From Periplaneta americana (lineage: Eukaryota > Arthropoda > Insecta > Blattodea > Blattidae): a stretch of DNA of 64,000 nt. The notes beneath the pieces are model-generated. The model made no database searches, was not told the origin of the DNA, and saw only the letters and a list, made by a program, of their open reading frames with translations. The translations under genes and the position numbers were made by a program. Shown piece after piece: positions 10,980 through 21,049 of the stretch. The stretch covers positions 65,814,287-65,878,286 of the forward strand of contig NC_091121.1 in assembly GCF_040183065.1 (NCBI RefSeq), in the 5' to 3' direction. Position 1 is the stretch's first letter. The number at the start of each line of letters is the position of its first letter.

Positions 10980-11720
10980 GTGTTGTATCTATGGGAGATT
11001 ACTTTGCCTCCAAATTAAGTGCTGAAAATGCCCTTCCCTCAAGGGATAGCTGGAAATAATGTTCCATGTTCCTGGCAATGCTGACGCAATGCGTCGTCAA
11101 TAACGTCGATTTTTCTTATTGTGTTCTCCTTCAAATCGTATAGGATTCGAGAGCCTCAAGCATAGATTCTTCCCTTCAAATAACTCCATAGGAAAAATCC
11201 GGATGAGATGAAATCCGGTGAACTCTGTGGTTATAGTTCCTGGAGATGATATCATCAAAGAAATTTGAATCAGCACCATAGATTCAAGTGACGTATGACA
11301 TTTGACATTTGTTTAAAGTAACCTTGACGCAGCTCATTATAATCCAGTTGCTCAACGAATTCAATGAAAATGTGTCGATACAGTGCGCTCTTCACTGTTG
11401 CGTCCAAAAAATTGGATTCACAATTCTCTCTACTGATATTGCACACCAAACTCAGACTTTCAATGGGTGCGTAGAATGACATGAGGATGTTGTGCGTCCC
11501 AATGCTTCTGTTCTGTGGGTTGACACAGCCACACAAGCGAAACCATGCCTCGTCTGTGAACCATGTAATGGACAATATACCAGCATTTTGCACAATGGTA
11601 GCCTGAAATCAACGACAATATCCCACTCTTTGAGCTTTATCGGGGTGCAGAATCTCATGAACAGTAGTGATTCTATACTGTTTTATGTTAGCAATTTTCG
11701 CAGCTCTCTGAAGACATACG
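10980..11720 (-). pseudogene. Decayed Tc1/mariner-type transposase
   Basis: Minus-strand frames give WFTDEAWFRLCGCVNPQNR (around the first catalytic Asp), then CNISRENCESNFLDATVKSA and LYRHIFIEFVEQLDYNELRQ with GYFKQ, where the block with the second catalytic Asp should follow but is missing. Frames then change, with weak remains of the region around the third catalytic position. Several frameshifts and stops make it non-functional. Its motifs resemble the DUF4817-associated transposases seen elsewhere in the window. Confidence 0.75.
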
Positions 11721-12369
11721 AAGACCTGGTCTCCTGGTGAAGGGCCACTGCTGCAGTCACTCCAAAACGTACACAGCAACGGCCGGCAGTGTAAGCGAAA
11801 GATGCATGCCAGTTTTACTTCAAGATGTCTATTGTTTCCAACTTGCGTACCAACTCCAGTATTATGTTCTGATATGGTATGCCTTTTGCATCGATATGAC
11901 CGAGTTTGTTATCCAGTATAGAGGATTTTATGTAAGAAAAAATAATTGAGCATATGGGGCTATTCCATCAAATGACCAGCTGCCACAGAAACGCCTATCT
12001 ACCACATAGCTTCTACATTGTACTAGGCAAGGCCCATAAAACCAATGCTTTTTCTTAACCTGGAACGCTTTTTAGTTTTTTCACGGCACCCATTGCTGTA
12101 GTGTGTATTGCATCTTCAATGACCGCGTGACCCAGGAATGAAACTCTAAGACCTCCCGCGTAATTTGAAAAGAAAATGAAACATTGCGAATGAATGAATA
12201 AAGAGGAGTACGATTTTTTATTAATCGCTCTGTACAAAGTTCTTAATGGATGATTTTCTTTAATTTTCATTTCATTGCACAACTTAATTATTTAAAATAT
12301 CTGTCAGTAGGGAGTCAACTATGCACAGATATTTCCAACAGAATCTCAGAGTCCTGATTCCACTTCATT
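11721..12369. other. No gene; possible single transposon end at 11956
   Basis: GGGGCTATTCCATCAAATGA at 11956 resembles the left terminus of the element at 26936-28067 (GGGCTATTCCAT), but no matching inverted end was found nearby. The rest is unrecognised. Confidence 0.35.
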
Positions 12370-12381
12370 TTCTTTGTTATA

Positions 12382-12636
12382 TTTATTTATTTAAGTATGT
12401 TATTTTACGACGCTGTATCAACATCTATGGTTATTTAGAGTCTGAATGAAATGAAGGTGATAATGCCTGTTAAATGAGTCCGGGATCCAGCACCGAAAGT
12501 TACTCAGCATTTGCTCAAATTGGGTTGAGGGAAAACCCGGAAAAAACCTCAACCAGGTAACTTGTCCCGACCGGGATTCAAATCCACCTGGTTTCGCGGC
12601 CAGATGCGCTAACCGTTACTCCACAGGTGCGGACCC
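12382..12636 (-). mobile_element. tRNA-derived SINE, family A
   Basis: Minus-strand copy with the tRNA-like head at the right (CCGCACCTGTGGAGTAACGG), central ACCTGGTTGAGGTTTTTTCC and the GACGCT/AGCGTC-type tail at the left. A perfect 12-bp duplication, TTCTTTGTTATA, flanks it at 12370-12381 and 12637-12648. Full length. Confidence 0.92.
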
Positions 12637-12879
12637 TTCTTTGTTATAAGAAGATAAATAATCGCCATGAAGCCAACAACGCAACCAGACAATGAACATA
12701 ACCTGAAACACCGCATGTGTGTCTGGAGCCGAAATTTGCACGATGATGTCTCAAGGAAAGAAGGAGTAATAGTTATTTATGCTATAAGTTCGTAAAGTTT
12801 CCCTTTTTGGCACGAGTGTAAAGTTTCAAAAACACACGAGGGCCAAAAAGGTAACTTTACGAATGTGTAGCATACAGTG

Positions 12880-13432
12880 TTTTTCTACTATAGCACAAAT
12901 TTACATCAAATAAATATTTAAAGTTGGAGAGGTTATAAGATCACAATTTTATGCACGTCTAAACTTACCGTCATTAAAAACTATCCATGGAATAACCTGT
13001 TTTATTCATGTTCAAAATTTCATAGCCGTCTAAACCGGCCATAACCAACAAAGCAGTTAGAAAGAGTTAAGGAAAAAGTAATCATTGAATCATCACCTAT
13101 TAGACTGATGAAAAGTAAAGGAACTTCAGATTCTTGAAACAATGCAAGCAGTGAGTACTATGTAACTACAGAATAATACGGGCTAAAATGTAAATATAAT
13201 TTAAAATTTGTTATACTTATTTGTGTTACGTGTAATATTTATGGCATGGAAGATCGAAGTAATGCATTAATTTCTATTGAATGCAGTTTATACTTCGAAT
13301 ATTGCATTTTTTTGGCAGTGCGTAGTGAATAGTAGTGCATAAAGTGATTACTTACATTTTACGCACTAGTATTTTAAAGGCTCAATTTACATAATTAAGC
13401 AGTGGATAAAATGTACTATCGTAGAAAAAACT
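12880..13432. mobile_element. Possible MITE with GTTTTTCTACTATAG-like ends
   Basis: The left end GTTTTTCTACTATAGCACAA is roughly inverted at the right (GTACTATCGTAGAAAAAAC). Just upstream, 12783-12875 carries another imperfect inverted repeat (TTCGTAAAGTTTCCCTTTTT against AAAAAGGTAACTTTACGAA). No ORF. Boundaries are uncertain and no duplication was resolved. Confidence 0.45.
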
Positions 13433-13636
13433 TTATTATTTGTAGGAGATAAAGAATTTAATTAAAACATGCATTTTTTGCTTAGATTAAGGGCAGCAGA
13501 ATCAATATTTAAAACCAGGAAATATAGTACTTATTGGCTATTATGAAACACATTGTTTTTTCTGAGGATTTATAATGAATAATAACGTGGCGTTCTGAAT
13601 CTGGAAATTTCTGAATAATTATGAGGGACAAATTGT

Positions 13637-13708
13637 TCCGGGGCCGGGTATCGAACCCGGGATCTTTGGTTAAACGTACCAACGCTCTCCCAACTGAGCT
13701 ACCCGGGA
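13637..13708 (-). tRNA. tRNA-like sequence, unit 1 (probable pseudo-tRNA)
   Basis: Folds as a cloverleaf: acceptor TCCCGGG/CCCCGGA (6 of 7 pairs), D stem GCTC/GAGC, anticodon stem TTGGT/ACCAA, T stem CCGGG/CCCGG. The A box TAGCTCAGTTGG and B box GGTTCGATACC are intact. The loop ACGTTTA puts GTT (Asn) at the anticodon but has C, not T, at position 33, unlike functional tRNAs. The downstream T run is broken (TTTG). Confidence 0.45.
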
Positions 13709-13922
13709 ACTCTACCAGACACCGATCCAATTTTTCCCTCTATATCCACAGACCTCAAAGTGGGTTGACAACCGTCAAGCAACCAAGATTGAGTGCACAC
13801 TAACTCTGTGTGACTTAAATTGTGGTTTTCTGTTAACGAACAGTGACGTGTATTATGCAAATCAAGCTTTCAGGTATAACTCCCTGTGAAGTTGATTTGA
13901 ATAATTACGAGGGAAAAATTGT

Positions 13923-13994
13923 TCCGGGGCCGCGTATCGAACCCGGGACCTTTGGTTAAACGTACCAACGCTCTCCCAACTGAGCTACCCGGGA
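13923..13994 (-). tRNA. tRNA-like sequence, unit 2 (probable pseudo-tRNA)
   Basis: Same cloverleaf as unit 1, with one T-stem mismatch (CGCGG where unit 1 has CCCGG). A TTTTT run follows the tRNA-like 3' end, a possible Pol III terminator. Confidence 0.45.
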
Positions 13995-14206
13995 ACTCTA
14001 CCAGACACCGATCCAATTTTTCCCTCTATATCCACAGACCTCAAAGTGGGTTGACAACCGTCAAGCAACCAACATTGAGTGCACACTAACTATGTGACTT
14101 AAATTGTGGTTTTCTGTTAACGAACAGTGACGTGTATTATGCAAATCAAGCTTTCAGGTATAACTCCCTGTGAAGTTGATTTGAATAATTACGTGGGAAA
14201 AATTAT

Positions 14207-14278
14207 TCCGGGGCCGGGTATCAAACCCGGGACCTTTGGTTAAACGTACCAACGCTCTCCCAACTGAGCTACCCGGGA
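14207..14278 (-). tRNA. tRNA-like sequence, unit 3 (probable pseudo-tRNA)
   Basis: Same cloverleaf; the B box carries a C-to-T change (GGTTTGATACC) that should weaken Pol III recognition. A TTTTT run follows the 3' end. Confidence 0.4.
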
Positions 14279-14421
14279 ACTCTACCAGACACCGATCCAA
14301 TTTTTCCCTCTATATCCACAGACCTCAAAGTGGGGTGACAACCGTCAAGCAACCAACATTGTCAGCCCACTTTGAGGTCTGTGGATATAGAGGGAAAAAT
14401 TGGATCGGTGTCTGGTAGAGT

Positions 14422-14493
14422 TCCCGGGTAGCTCAGTTGGGAGAGCGTTGGTACGTTTAACCAAAGGTCCCGAGTTCGATACCCGGCCCCGGA
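14422..14493 (+). tRNA. tRNA-like sequence, inverted unit (probable pseudo-tRNA)
   Basis: Same cloverleaf on the plus strand, with A box, near-canonical B box (AGTTCGATACC) and TTTTT at 14498-14502. A 12-bp inverted repeat, GAGGGAAAAATT (14390-14401) and AATTTTTCCCTC (14496-14507), brackets the tRNA-like part. Confidence 0.45.
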
Positions 14494-14655
14494 ACAATTT
14501 TTCCCTCGTAATTATTCAAATCAACTTCGCAGGGAGTTATACCTGAAAGCTTGATTTGCTGGAAATTTCTGTTTGTTTATTTATGTTTAAATGCGTAATA
14601 CTAAGTCTAGTTCATTTGCTTTTGCGAATAGCTTCATGTGAATTAAAATGAATAG

Positions 14656-15069
14656 CCAAGATTTGTTGATGAAAGTCACAGTGATCTTGTGTACAACGAA
14701 ATCAACCCTGCACTTTATCCGTATAACCTACGTCTCCAATATCTTATGGAACTCTTGAACCGGCTGAAGTTATTAGAGGATGGAAGCTTTGATAAACTGC
14801 AAACAACATGGAAACAGATTGAACGAGCAAAGCCGCCTGGTATAGCTATTGAAACTGGATTGCGGGACTTCATGATACTGATCGGTGCAATGTTACATTT
14901 ATACGGCACAGATAAAGCTGCATTGTTCATTCCTACATGGATGCGTGGAAAATGGTCCCAGGCATACCTCAGCCAGCTGACGGCTTCTCATAAAAGAAAT
15001 CCTGTGTTCAGTTCCCGTGAGATTTGTAGTGCACAAAATGCTATATGGAAGAATTCTGCTCGAACTTAA
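14656..15069 (+). CDS. Candidate terminal coding exon of an unidentified host gene
   Basis: An AG at 14654-14655, preceded by a moderately pyrimidine-rich stretch, could be a 3' splice site. From there an open frame runs 137 codons to TAA at 15067-15069. The product (LVYNEINPALYPYNLRLQYL, LMELLNRLKLLEDGSFDKLQ, FMILIGAMLHLYGTDKAALF, FIPTWMRGKW) has balanced composition and likely amphipathic helices, unlike the low-complexity frames around it. A possible AATAAA lies near 15337. No upstream exon is recognised; an in-frame stop just before 14656 means the frame needs splicing or a GTG start at 14689. It could also be a retrocopy fragment. Function unknown. Confidence 0.45.
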   Translation, partial: PRFVDESHSDLVYNEINPALYPYNLRLQYLMELLNRLKLLEDGSFDKLQTTWKQIERAKPPGIAIETGLRDFMILIGAMLHLYGTDKAALFIPTWMRGKWSQAYLSQLTASHKRNPVFSSREICSAQNAIWKNSART

Positions 15070-15379
15070 TTTCCTTTGCTATTGTTGTTCCTTCACTGAC
15101 GTAGCTATTAACGATGTACCATATTGTCATCCATTCTGAATAACTTTTGGAGTTTAAAAACTAAAATAACGGGTGTTACGTTGAGAATTAGCCCACTGTG
15201 ATCACATACGAATCACTAGTATTACCGGCAAGCAAGCTATCATCTGTTGGTAAAAGAAAATGTGCCAGCAATGGGATCGGAGTTGAATGAAAATAATTAA
15301 TATTATGTACCTACTCGTATTGTAGGTGTTGCTAAAAATAAATACCAGCTTAAAGAAATTCTTAAAAATTTATTGTAGT

Positions 15380-15380
15380 T

Positions 15381-15431
<51 letters not shown>
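15380..15431. repeat. (AAT)n microsatellite at a LINE 3' end
   Basis: About 17 AAT repeats directly abut the 3' terminus of the minus-strand LINE, as expected for a simple-repeat tail of a non-LTR element. Confidence 0.9.
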
Positions 15432-15432
<1 letters not shown>

Positions 15433-16633
15433 GCCTAATGTGTCCCTTGAAGGGCAAAGGCCTCCTGCTAGAGGGTAGCTCTGTTTCACTAACGTGGTGA
15501 GCTACACCGCGTTAGGTTGTGTCTAGTGTTTCTTTGTCTGGTTGGAGTTGATTTCGCTGGCACTTTGATTAATTTGATTTCACTAACACTTTGATTATAT
15601 TGAATGCACTATCACTGAGTCAACTTGGGATGTTGTTTGTGGCTGGCACTGTCTTCGTTTGTAGTCGACTTCCAATTGTTCTCCATGTTCCCCTGCTTCT
15701 TGCTATTCTGGACCATTGCTGACCTGCTTGTGTTGTGTAGAAGTCTGCCCACCTCTTCCTTGGTCTGCCTCTGTGCCGGTCTCCTGTGCGCGGGTCCCAC
15801 ATGGTGGCTCTGTATGTCCATCTTTCGTCTTTCATCCGCGCGATGTGGCCTCCCCACTTCCACTTCAATTTGTTTGCTCTTTGTGTGACGTTTGTTGTTG
15901 ATGCCATTTGGGACAGCAACTCATTTGAAATTCTGTCTCTCATAGTTATTCCCAATATCTTTCGTTCCATTTTCCTTTGGCATATTTCTAGCGCATTCAT
16001 CTGTCTGTTTGTTGTCGACCATATTTGGCATCCATAAAGTAATGTTGGGTAGACGCAGGTTTGTAGTACTTCGAATTTGAGTCTTCTGTTGATTGTCTTG
16101 TCCAGGAGTATGAACTGGAGGGACCAGAAGGATTTCCAAGCTAAGGATATTCTTCTTCTTATTTCTTTTCCAGCCTTGTCTTTAAAGGAAATTATTTGGC
16201 CTAGGTATGTGTATTCCGTTGCATATGGTAGCGTTGTTCCGTGAATTGAGATGGGGATTTCTTGTCTGTTTGTCATCAGCTGTGTTTTTGTCATGTTCAT
16301 TGATAGACCTGCGGTTTTGCTTTGTGTACAGAGTTGTTGGAGCATTGACTGTAGTTCTTCTGGTGTTTTTGCGAACAGAACTACGTCGTCCGCGAATCTT
16401 AGGTCTGTTAGGTGTCTTCCGTTTATGTTTATTCCCTGTTGCTTGTTCCAATTCATTTTTCTGAATACATTTTCCAAAACGGTTGTAAAGAGTTTGGGAG
16501 AGATTGGGTCACCTTGTCGTACTCCGCGTTCTAGACGAAATGATTGGCCTTCTATTTCTGTTCTTACCTTAGCAAAGTTTTGTCTATAAATATTGCTCAA
16601 TAGACGAATGTATTTGCCTTCAACTCCCTGTAG
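15432..16633 (-). pseudogene. 5'-truncated non-LTR retrotransposon with partial reverse transcriptase
   Basis: A continuous minus-strand frame (stop at 15620) encodes about 337 element-derived residues. They begin LQGVEGKYIRLLSNIYRQNF at about 16633, followed by GVRQGDPISPKLF, the catalytic DLRFADDVVLF, YLGQIISFKDKAGKEI, YPTLLYGCQIW, WGGHIARMKDERW and GRPRKRWADF. FADD is the active-site F/Y-x-D-D box. The N-terminal endonuclease and first RT blocks are missing, so it is 5' truncated and the upstream codons are host flank. The same family is at 5884-6686. The uninterrupted frame suggests recent insertion. Clade not assigned. Confidence 0.9.
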
Positions 16634-17894
16634 TTTATTACTGTATGTGAAATATACAGACTTAATCGTAAGTAATGTCATTAATTTTAAGAGGGTTATT
16701 CTTTGAGATATTTCTAACAAAAAAGTATAATACAATTTTGCTCGCTTTTACTTCCTTTTCGAGATGAAAATTTTATATGAAACATTTCCGAGGATATTTT
16801 GGGAAAGCCGTTAATTTGATTATCAATATGCTTTGTCAATTTAAGACAGCAGTGTATTATGATAATAAATTATTGAAAGAATTTTAGTTTTGTCCTTTAA
16901 GTATGCAGAAATTTGATACGAAAAAATGTAACATTGTAAAATTCCTTTGCAGAACGAAAAGTTACATTTGTTCGGATAATATTTCTCCACTGTGGGATCA
17001 ACTTGTGACGTTAGAAGTCTACCGCCTCGAATCGGAACCAGTGTGTGATAGCCGTCTGCACCTCTCTGTTTATTCTACGGTATGACAAATGTCTCAATTC
17101 CTCTAGGGAATATGTTGAAAAATAGCTCAACAATTGCTGCATCTGTTCCAATAAATCTTTCCATGAAATTGTATTTTCTTTCTGTAAACGGTCTCAAGCA
17201 AATTTACTTTCTGGACGGCCCTCGTAATTGCGTACCGTATATTACTGTATTTTATAAGAAATTTGTTCTAGTTTAGAATGTCTCGAGTATAAGCTGCACC
17301 CACATTTTTTACTTGGATTTTAGGTAAAAAAAAGTGCGGCCTAGACAGGGACAAATACGGTAACATAATGTTGCCAATTCCATGTGGACAAAATTTACCA
17401 AACTACGAATAAACCAGATCTTCTGTAGACAAGAAATATACAATATCAACACTAGTCACCAAAAATAGTCAGATGTGTCGTATACATATCGCGTAAAAAT
17501 CTGCCACTAATTGTAGGCATTTTAACAAATCGTTGCATCAGCATAAATGGGTTTTTAACTGATACTTCCGACTTGTGGATGCAAAAAGCAAAACAGAATA
17601 TTTTTGTTCTGTTTTCGAAACATGAGAGATCTGTGTTGGATTTTTTTTTTTTTTGGCCTGAACATCATCAGCAACACTCTGATTTAGATCATCGTCAAAT
17701 TCACCCAGTATCTTGAACGGCTTGTGTGATGTACGAGTCACCGACGAGGAGCTAAGAAGGTTGCACAGTAAGCTCATGTAAGTGGCCTAACATAGGCCTA
17801 AGTAGCTTGTCTCAACTTCCACCATTTGCAACCCAATCCAATAGAACCAGATAAACACAAAAAATCTGTAGTCTAAATCAAAATAAATAGAATG
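16634..17894. other. No gene recognised; minor repeat remnant
   Basis: Unique-looking AT-rich sequence. 17283-17362 contains AGTATAAGCTGCACCCACAT and later AAAGTGCGGCCTAGACAGGG, GACAAATACGGTAA, which looks like the palindromic end of a dispersed repeat. A poly-T run is at 17641-17655. Confidence 0.4.
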
Positions 17895-18839
17895 GAGCCC
17901 AGATGTTTAGGCATTTATTTTGATTAAAATAGGCAGGCATATAGGCACTGAAAATAGTAAAAATAGGCAGTGAAATAGGCATTTATTATTCATGAAAACA
18001 GACAAAAAATAAACAAATGATTAATAAACTATCTCACACGGTAGGCCTACTCACTTTCCTTGGTTACATGTCACAACAAGATGCTTTTTCAAGTTGTCAA
18101 CTGTCATAGTGAGTCAGCTGTCAGACAGAACGTTTTTCATGGTGGAGAAAGATCTTTCTACTTCTACTGAAGTGATTGGAGCAAACTGAAAACAACTTAT
18201 TTCAGAAGGACTGTCTCTACTTTCTCTCAGAGATCGGGAAAAGCCGACTATGTATTGTCTGAAAAAGAGGGGTGTGAGAAGGGATTAGAGACTTCAAAGT
18301 ACGCGTGAATTGTGCGTGCAAGCGACAACAGTAACGGGACCTGGAGACTTGCTTTTAATACTTCCCTCATCCCCTTTCTTTCGCTAGTAAACCCCTAAGT
18401 GACCTGAGCACTGAGGGCTATACTGTTCAAACATCTTTGTTAAGTGAGATACAAGATGGAATCGGTAAGGGAGAAAAGTTTACGACTTCTTGGAAAGATA
18501 TGTATTGCTGGAGAATAAGATTCTCAGCAAATATTATTTTGTGTGAGTTGAATTAATATTTTTAATTTGTACAACCGTTCTTTTCTGTTTTTTGATATAA
18601 TTTATGTGCGGTTTATTTTAAATGCATTAAAAATACAAAAAAATGTACAATAACGACTTAAAAAGGCTAAAAAAAAGCATTTAACCTTAAAATAGGCAAC
18701 GGGAGCTAAAATAGGCAAAAAAAGGCAAAATGAAAATTGAGCCTATTGTCCCCAAATGTGTGGAAACATATTTATCTCTAATAGGCATTTCATACATACA
18801 CTCAGTTTAAAAAAGACATTTGGCCTAACATCCGGGCTC
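17895..18839 (-). mobile_element. Decayed hAT-type element
   Basis: Inverted termini GAGCCCAGATGTTTAGGC (left) and the complement of GAGCCCGGATGTTAGGCC (right) enclose 945 bp. Subterminal regions carry many AGGCA/TAGGC motifs, typical of some hAT elements. The only coding remnant is a hAT dimerisation segment at 18058-18209. An 8-bp duplication could not be aligned. Confidence 0.65.
18058..18209 (-). pseudogene. hAT transposase C-terminal (dimerisation) remnant
   Basis: The minus strand reads CFQFAPITSVEVERSFSTMK, NVLSDS, a stop, then LTMTVDNLKKHLVVTCNQ. This is the conserved hAT C-terminal motif (hydrophobic, Ser, ERxFS, then a helix ending in H-L). The internal stop and absence of the DDE core mark it as dead. 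Confidence 0.75.
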
Positions 18840-18917
18840 TAATAATAAATCACGGAGGAATGTGACTAAGATATAGACTATATTGGTTTATAAGTTGCAG
18901 AATATTGTGCTTTTATT

Positions 18918-20120
18918 CAGTAGCGGACGGTGGGTTTGAAAGTTGAGGAGGCCAAGACGTGACTGATGAGAATATAAAAATATAAGGCCTGTGACGTATC
19001 TCATTACCAAGCGCAGAATTTATAGGTTTTAAGAAACTAAAATTAGGTTTTCCAATTTATCTTTCAGGATTTTAAATCTTATTTTTAGGAATTTATATGA
19101 TTTCACGAGGGGGGGGGAAATAAAAAAACATACTGTTAATATATTACAACGGCTTGCTAAAGATTGCCTCTCTTTAGGGCATTTTAAGTCCTAACCTACG
19201 AACTAGGTCTTTTTAGGTCATATTGTATTTAAGAATGTTAGTCTTTGCTACATAAAACGAATAAGAAAAGCAATACTTCGAGAATAAAGAGATAGCAACA
19301 AAATTGATTCGAACGTAAGAATCCGGAGCTTGCTCATTACTATTACATAGTCTAATTTTACAGCAAATTAACTCGACAATCCCCATTCTTCTCAAACCGA
19401 TCAATTAGGTCACAACATACTGAACAACTGTTACTAGAAGAAGCTAGAGACAAATCTGCATTTGTTTCTAAACTCTCGATATATTTATAATACTGTATTA
19501 CTAAATAAACAAGAGAAAAATCTAACATAAAATAAAACTTTTAAGCAGGGAGAGAAAACTAACAACACGTGACTTAAATTTCTAAAACCAAGAAGAGAGA
19601 AAGAGAGAAAGAGCTTGCCAATACAGCCAAAACCAGCTGTGACTATAAGCGGTACAGTTGTCAGCGGTGGGTAGGACGTCTCCAAATTCGACTCCCCTCG
19701 CGCGTTCTAGTTAAGTTTAAACATTCCGCTAACCAGCTATCTTATTGGTTGAACTGCTGTTGTCATGGTTACCAGGGAGTAGAGTGATGTAACCGTCTCC
19801 TCTCTCCCGCTCTTGCATAGACACTGCAGGCTGCTAGATGTCGACTATACAGGTTACAGCGCTATCTGTTATTTTTCAGTACGAATTATTTGTACTGTCT
19901 ACACACAGTATAGCGAGTGCGCATCACCAACTGGATGTGATTGATTTACATCTTAGTCGTAGTGAATAGTAAAATTAATATAAAAGGAAAAAAATTTTCG
20001 TCATTTGCTTTAACTTGTTTGTGATCTTAATTCAGCTGAAATTATTACTGCCATATTGTGTTCTGGTAAAATATTAGGGGAGGCTCGGCCTCCCTTGCCT
20101 CCCCTGAAATTACGCCGCTG
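18918..20120. mobile_element. hAT-type non-autonomous element, 8-bp duplication CTTTTATT
   Basis: CTTTTATT occurs at 18910-18917 and 20121-20128. The inner ends are CAGTAGCGG and CGCCGCTG, a short imperfect inverted repeat of CAG-x-x-GCG type, with subterminal GGAGGCC/GGCCTCC motifs. The 1203-bp interior has no recognisable transposase. The 8-bp duplication and CAG terminus support hAT. Confidence 0.7.
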
Positions 20121-20408
20121 CTTTTATTACAACTATAATAGTGGTTATCGTTTTGAGAGCTGTTAGTAAGGTTGAGATAAATTTTGTATTCACTCTACAG
20201 CTTAATATGCAAATCTCACTAATGTAATTCGGGAAACATGTTTGAAATCTAACCACCTGACCACTAAAGGGAGAGTCCTCCATCAAGAACTAGTCCGACT
20301 GAACAGAAGAGCTAGTAACCCCCGTGGGAGAACAGATATCGATTCCAATACACAAGAGCATCCATAGGATAACAGGGCAATATTGAAACTCTGACATTTG
20401 CGTTGAAT

Positions 20409-20612
20409 ATGGAGCAGCCAGTGCTGCTCTCTGGGGAGCCGTCGAGAAAGCGGTCTGCCGATAAGAAAGAAGACGGCGGAGGAAATCCGGTATTGGCGGT
20501 GGGGCCTAATTACCGTCAGAGACGGAAGTTGGCTTCTACCATCTCGCGACTCCAAGCTCCAAACTCATTCAGGCCTCAGCGGTTTTACTCAGCTCACTCC
20601 CCCCACTCCTAG
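20409..20612 (+). CDS. Small ORF, possibly a coding or LINE ORF1 fragment
   Basis: ATG at 20409 opens 67 codons (MEQPVLLSGEPSRKRSADKK at the N-terminus) with a basic, Ser/Arg/Gly-rich composition and higher GC than the flanks. No domain is recognisable. It could be the first exon of a host gene, an ORF1 start of a retrotransposon or chance. Confidence 0.2.
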   Translation: MEQPVLLSGEPSRKRSADKKEDGGGNPVLAVGPNYRQRRKLASTISRLQAPNSFRPQRFYSAHSPHS

Positions 20613-20751
20613 GAGTGTCTGTATCACAAGCCACACAACGACGCAAGTCAGGATTTCGTTTTCATAAATCATAACCGATATAAAATAAAACAAATAGCAA
20701 AATCAATTGAGACGAATTTGAACACAATTAACCATCTAAATCTGTGATGAG

Positions 20752-21008
20752 TCCACACCTGTGGAGTAACGGTCAGCGCGTCTGGCCGCGAAACAAGGAG
20801 GCCCGGGTTCGGATCCCGGTTGGGGCAAGTTACCTGGTTGAGGTTTTTTCCGGGGTTTTCCCTCAATCCAATACGAGCAAATGCTGGGTAACTTTCGGTG
20901 CTGGACCCCGGACTCATTTCACCGACATTATCACCTTCATTTCATTCAGACGCTAAATAACCTAGATGTTGATACAGCGTCGTAAAATAACCCAATAAAA
21001 AAAAACCT
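20752..21008 (+). mobile_element. tRNA-derived SINE, family A
   Basis: Head CCACACCTGTGGAGTAACGG, B-box-like GGTTCGGATCC (one-base insertion), ACCTGGTTGAGGTTTTTTCC, GGACCCCGGACTCATTTC and a tail with GACGCTAAATAACC...ACAGCGTCGT. Flanks CTGTGATGAG (20742-20751) and CTATGATGAG (21009-21018) give a 9/10 duplication. Full length. Confidence 0.9.
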
Positions 21009-21049
21009 CTATGATGAGCAGTAGAGGAAAATGTTACTTCTAAGAAATA

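Larger units (their letters stand above)
13614..14558. mobile_element. Composite element: three direct ~285-bp tRNA-like units plus one inverted unit, flanked by a 13-bp duplication
   Basis: Units start at 13614, 13900 and 14184 (spacings 286 and 284 bp) and each holds a tRNA-like sequence on the minus strand. At 14361/14362 the orientation flips and a fourth copy, tRNA-like on the plus strand, runs to 14558. The whole 945-bp block lies between perfect copies of CTGGAAATTTCTG (13601-13613 and 14559-14571), so it probably inserted as one unit. The units are very similar but not identical. A multimeric SINE, a foldback tRNA-like cassette and later amplification after a single insertion are all possible. 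Confidence 0.75.

Noticed and set aside
13637-14493. Four functional tRNA-Asn genes
   Set aside because: The cloverleaf and GTT are present, but C at position 33, an acceptor mismatch and the repeated composite context favour tRNA-like pseudogenes.
17283-17362. A second MITE with a GTATAAGCTGCACC end
   Set aside because: Only one short, palindromic stretch is visible and no boundaries could be set.
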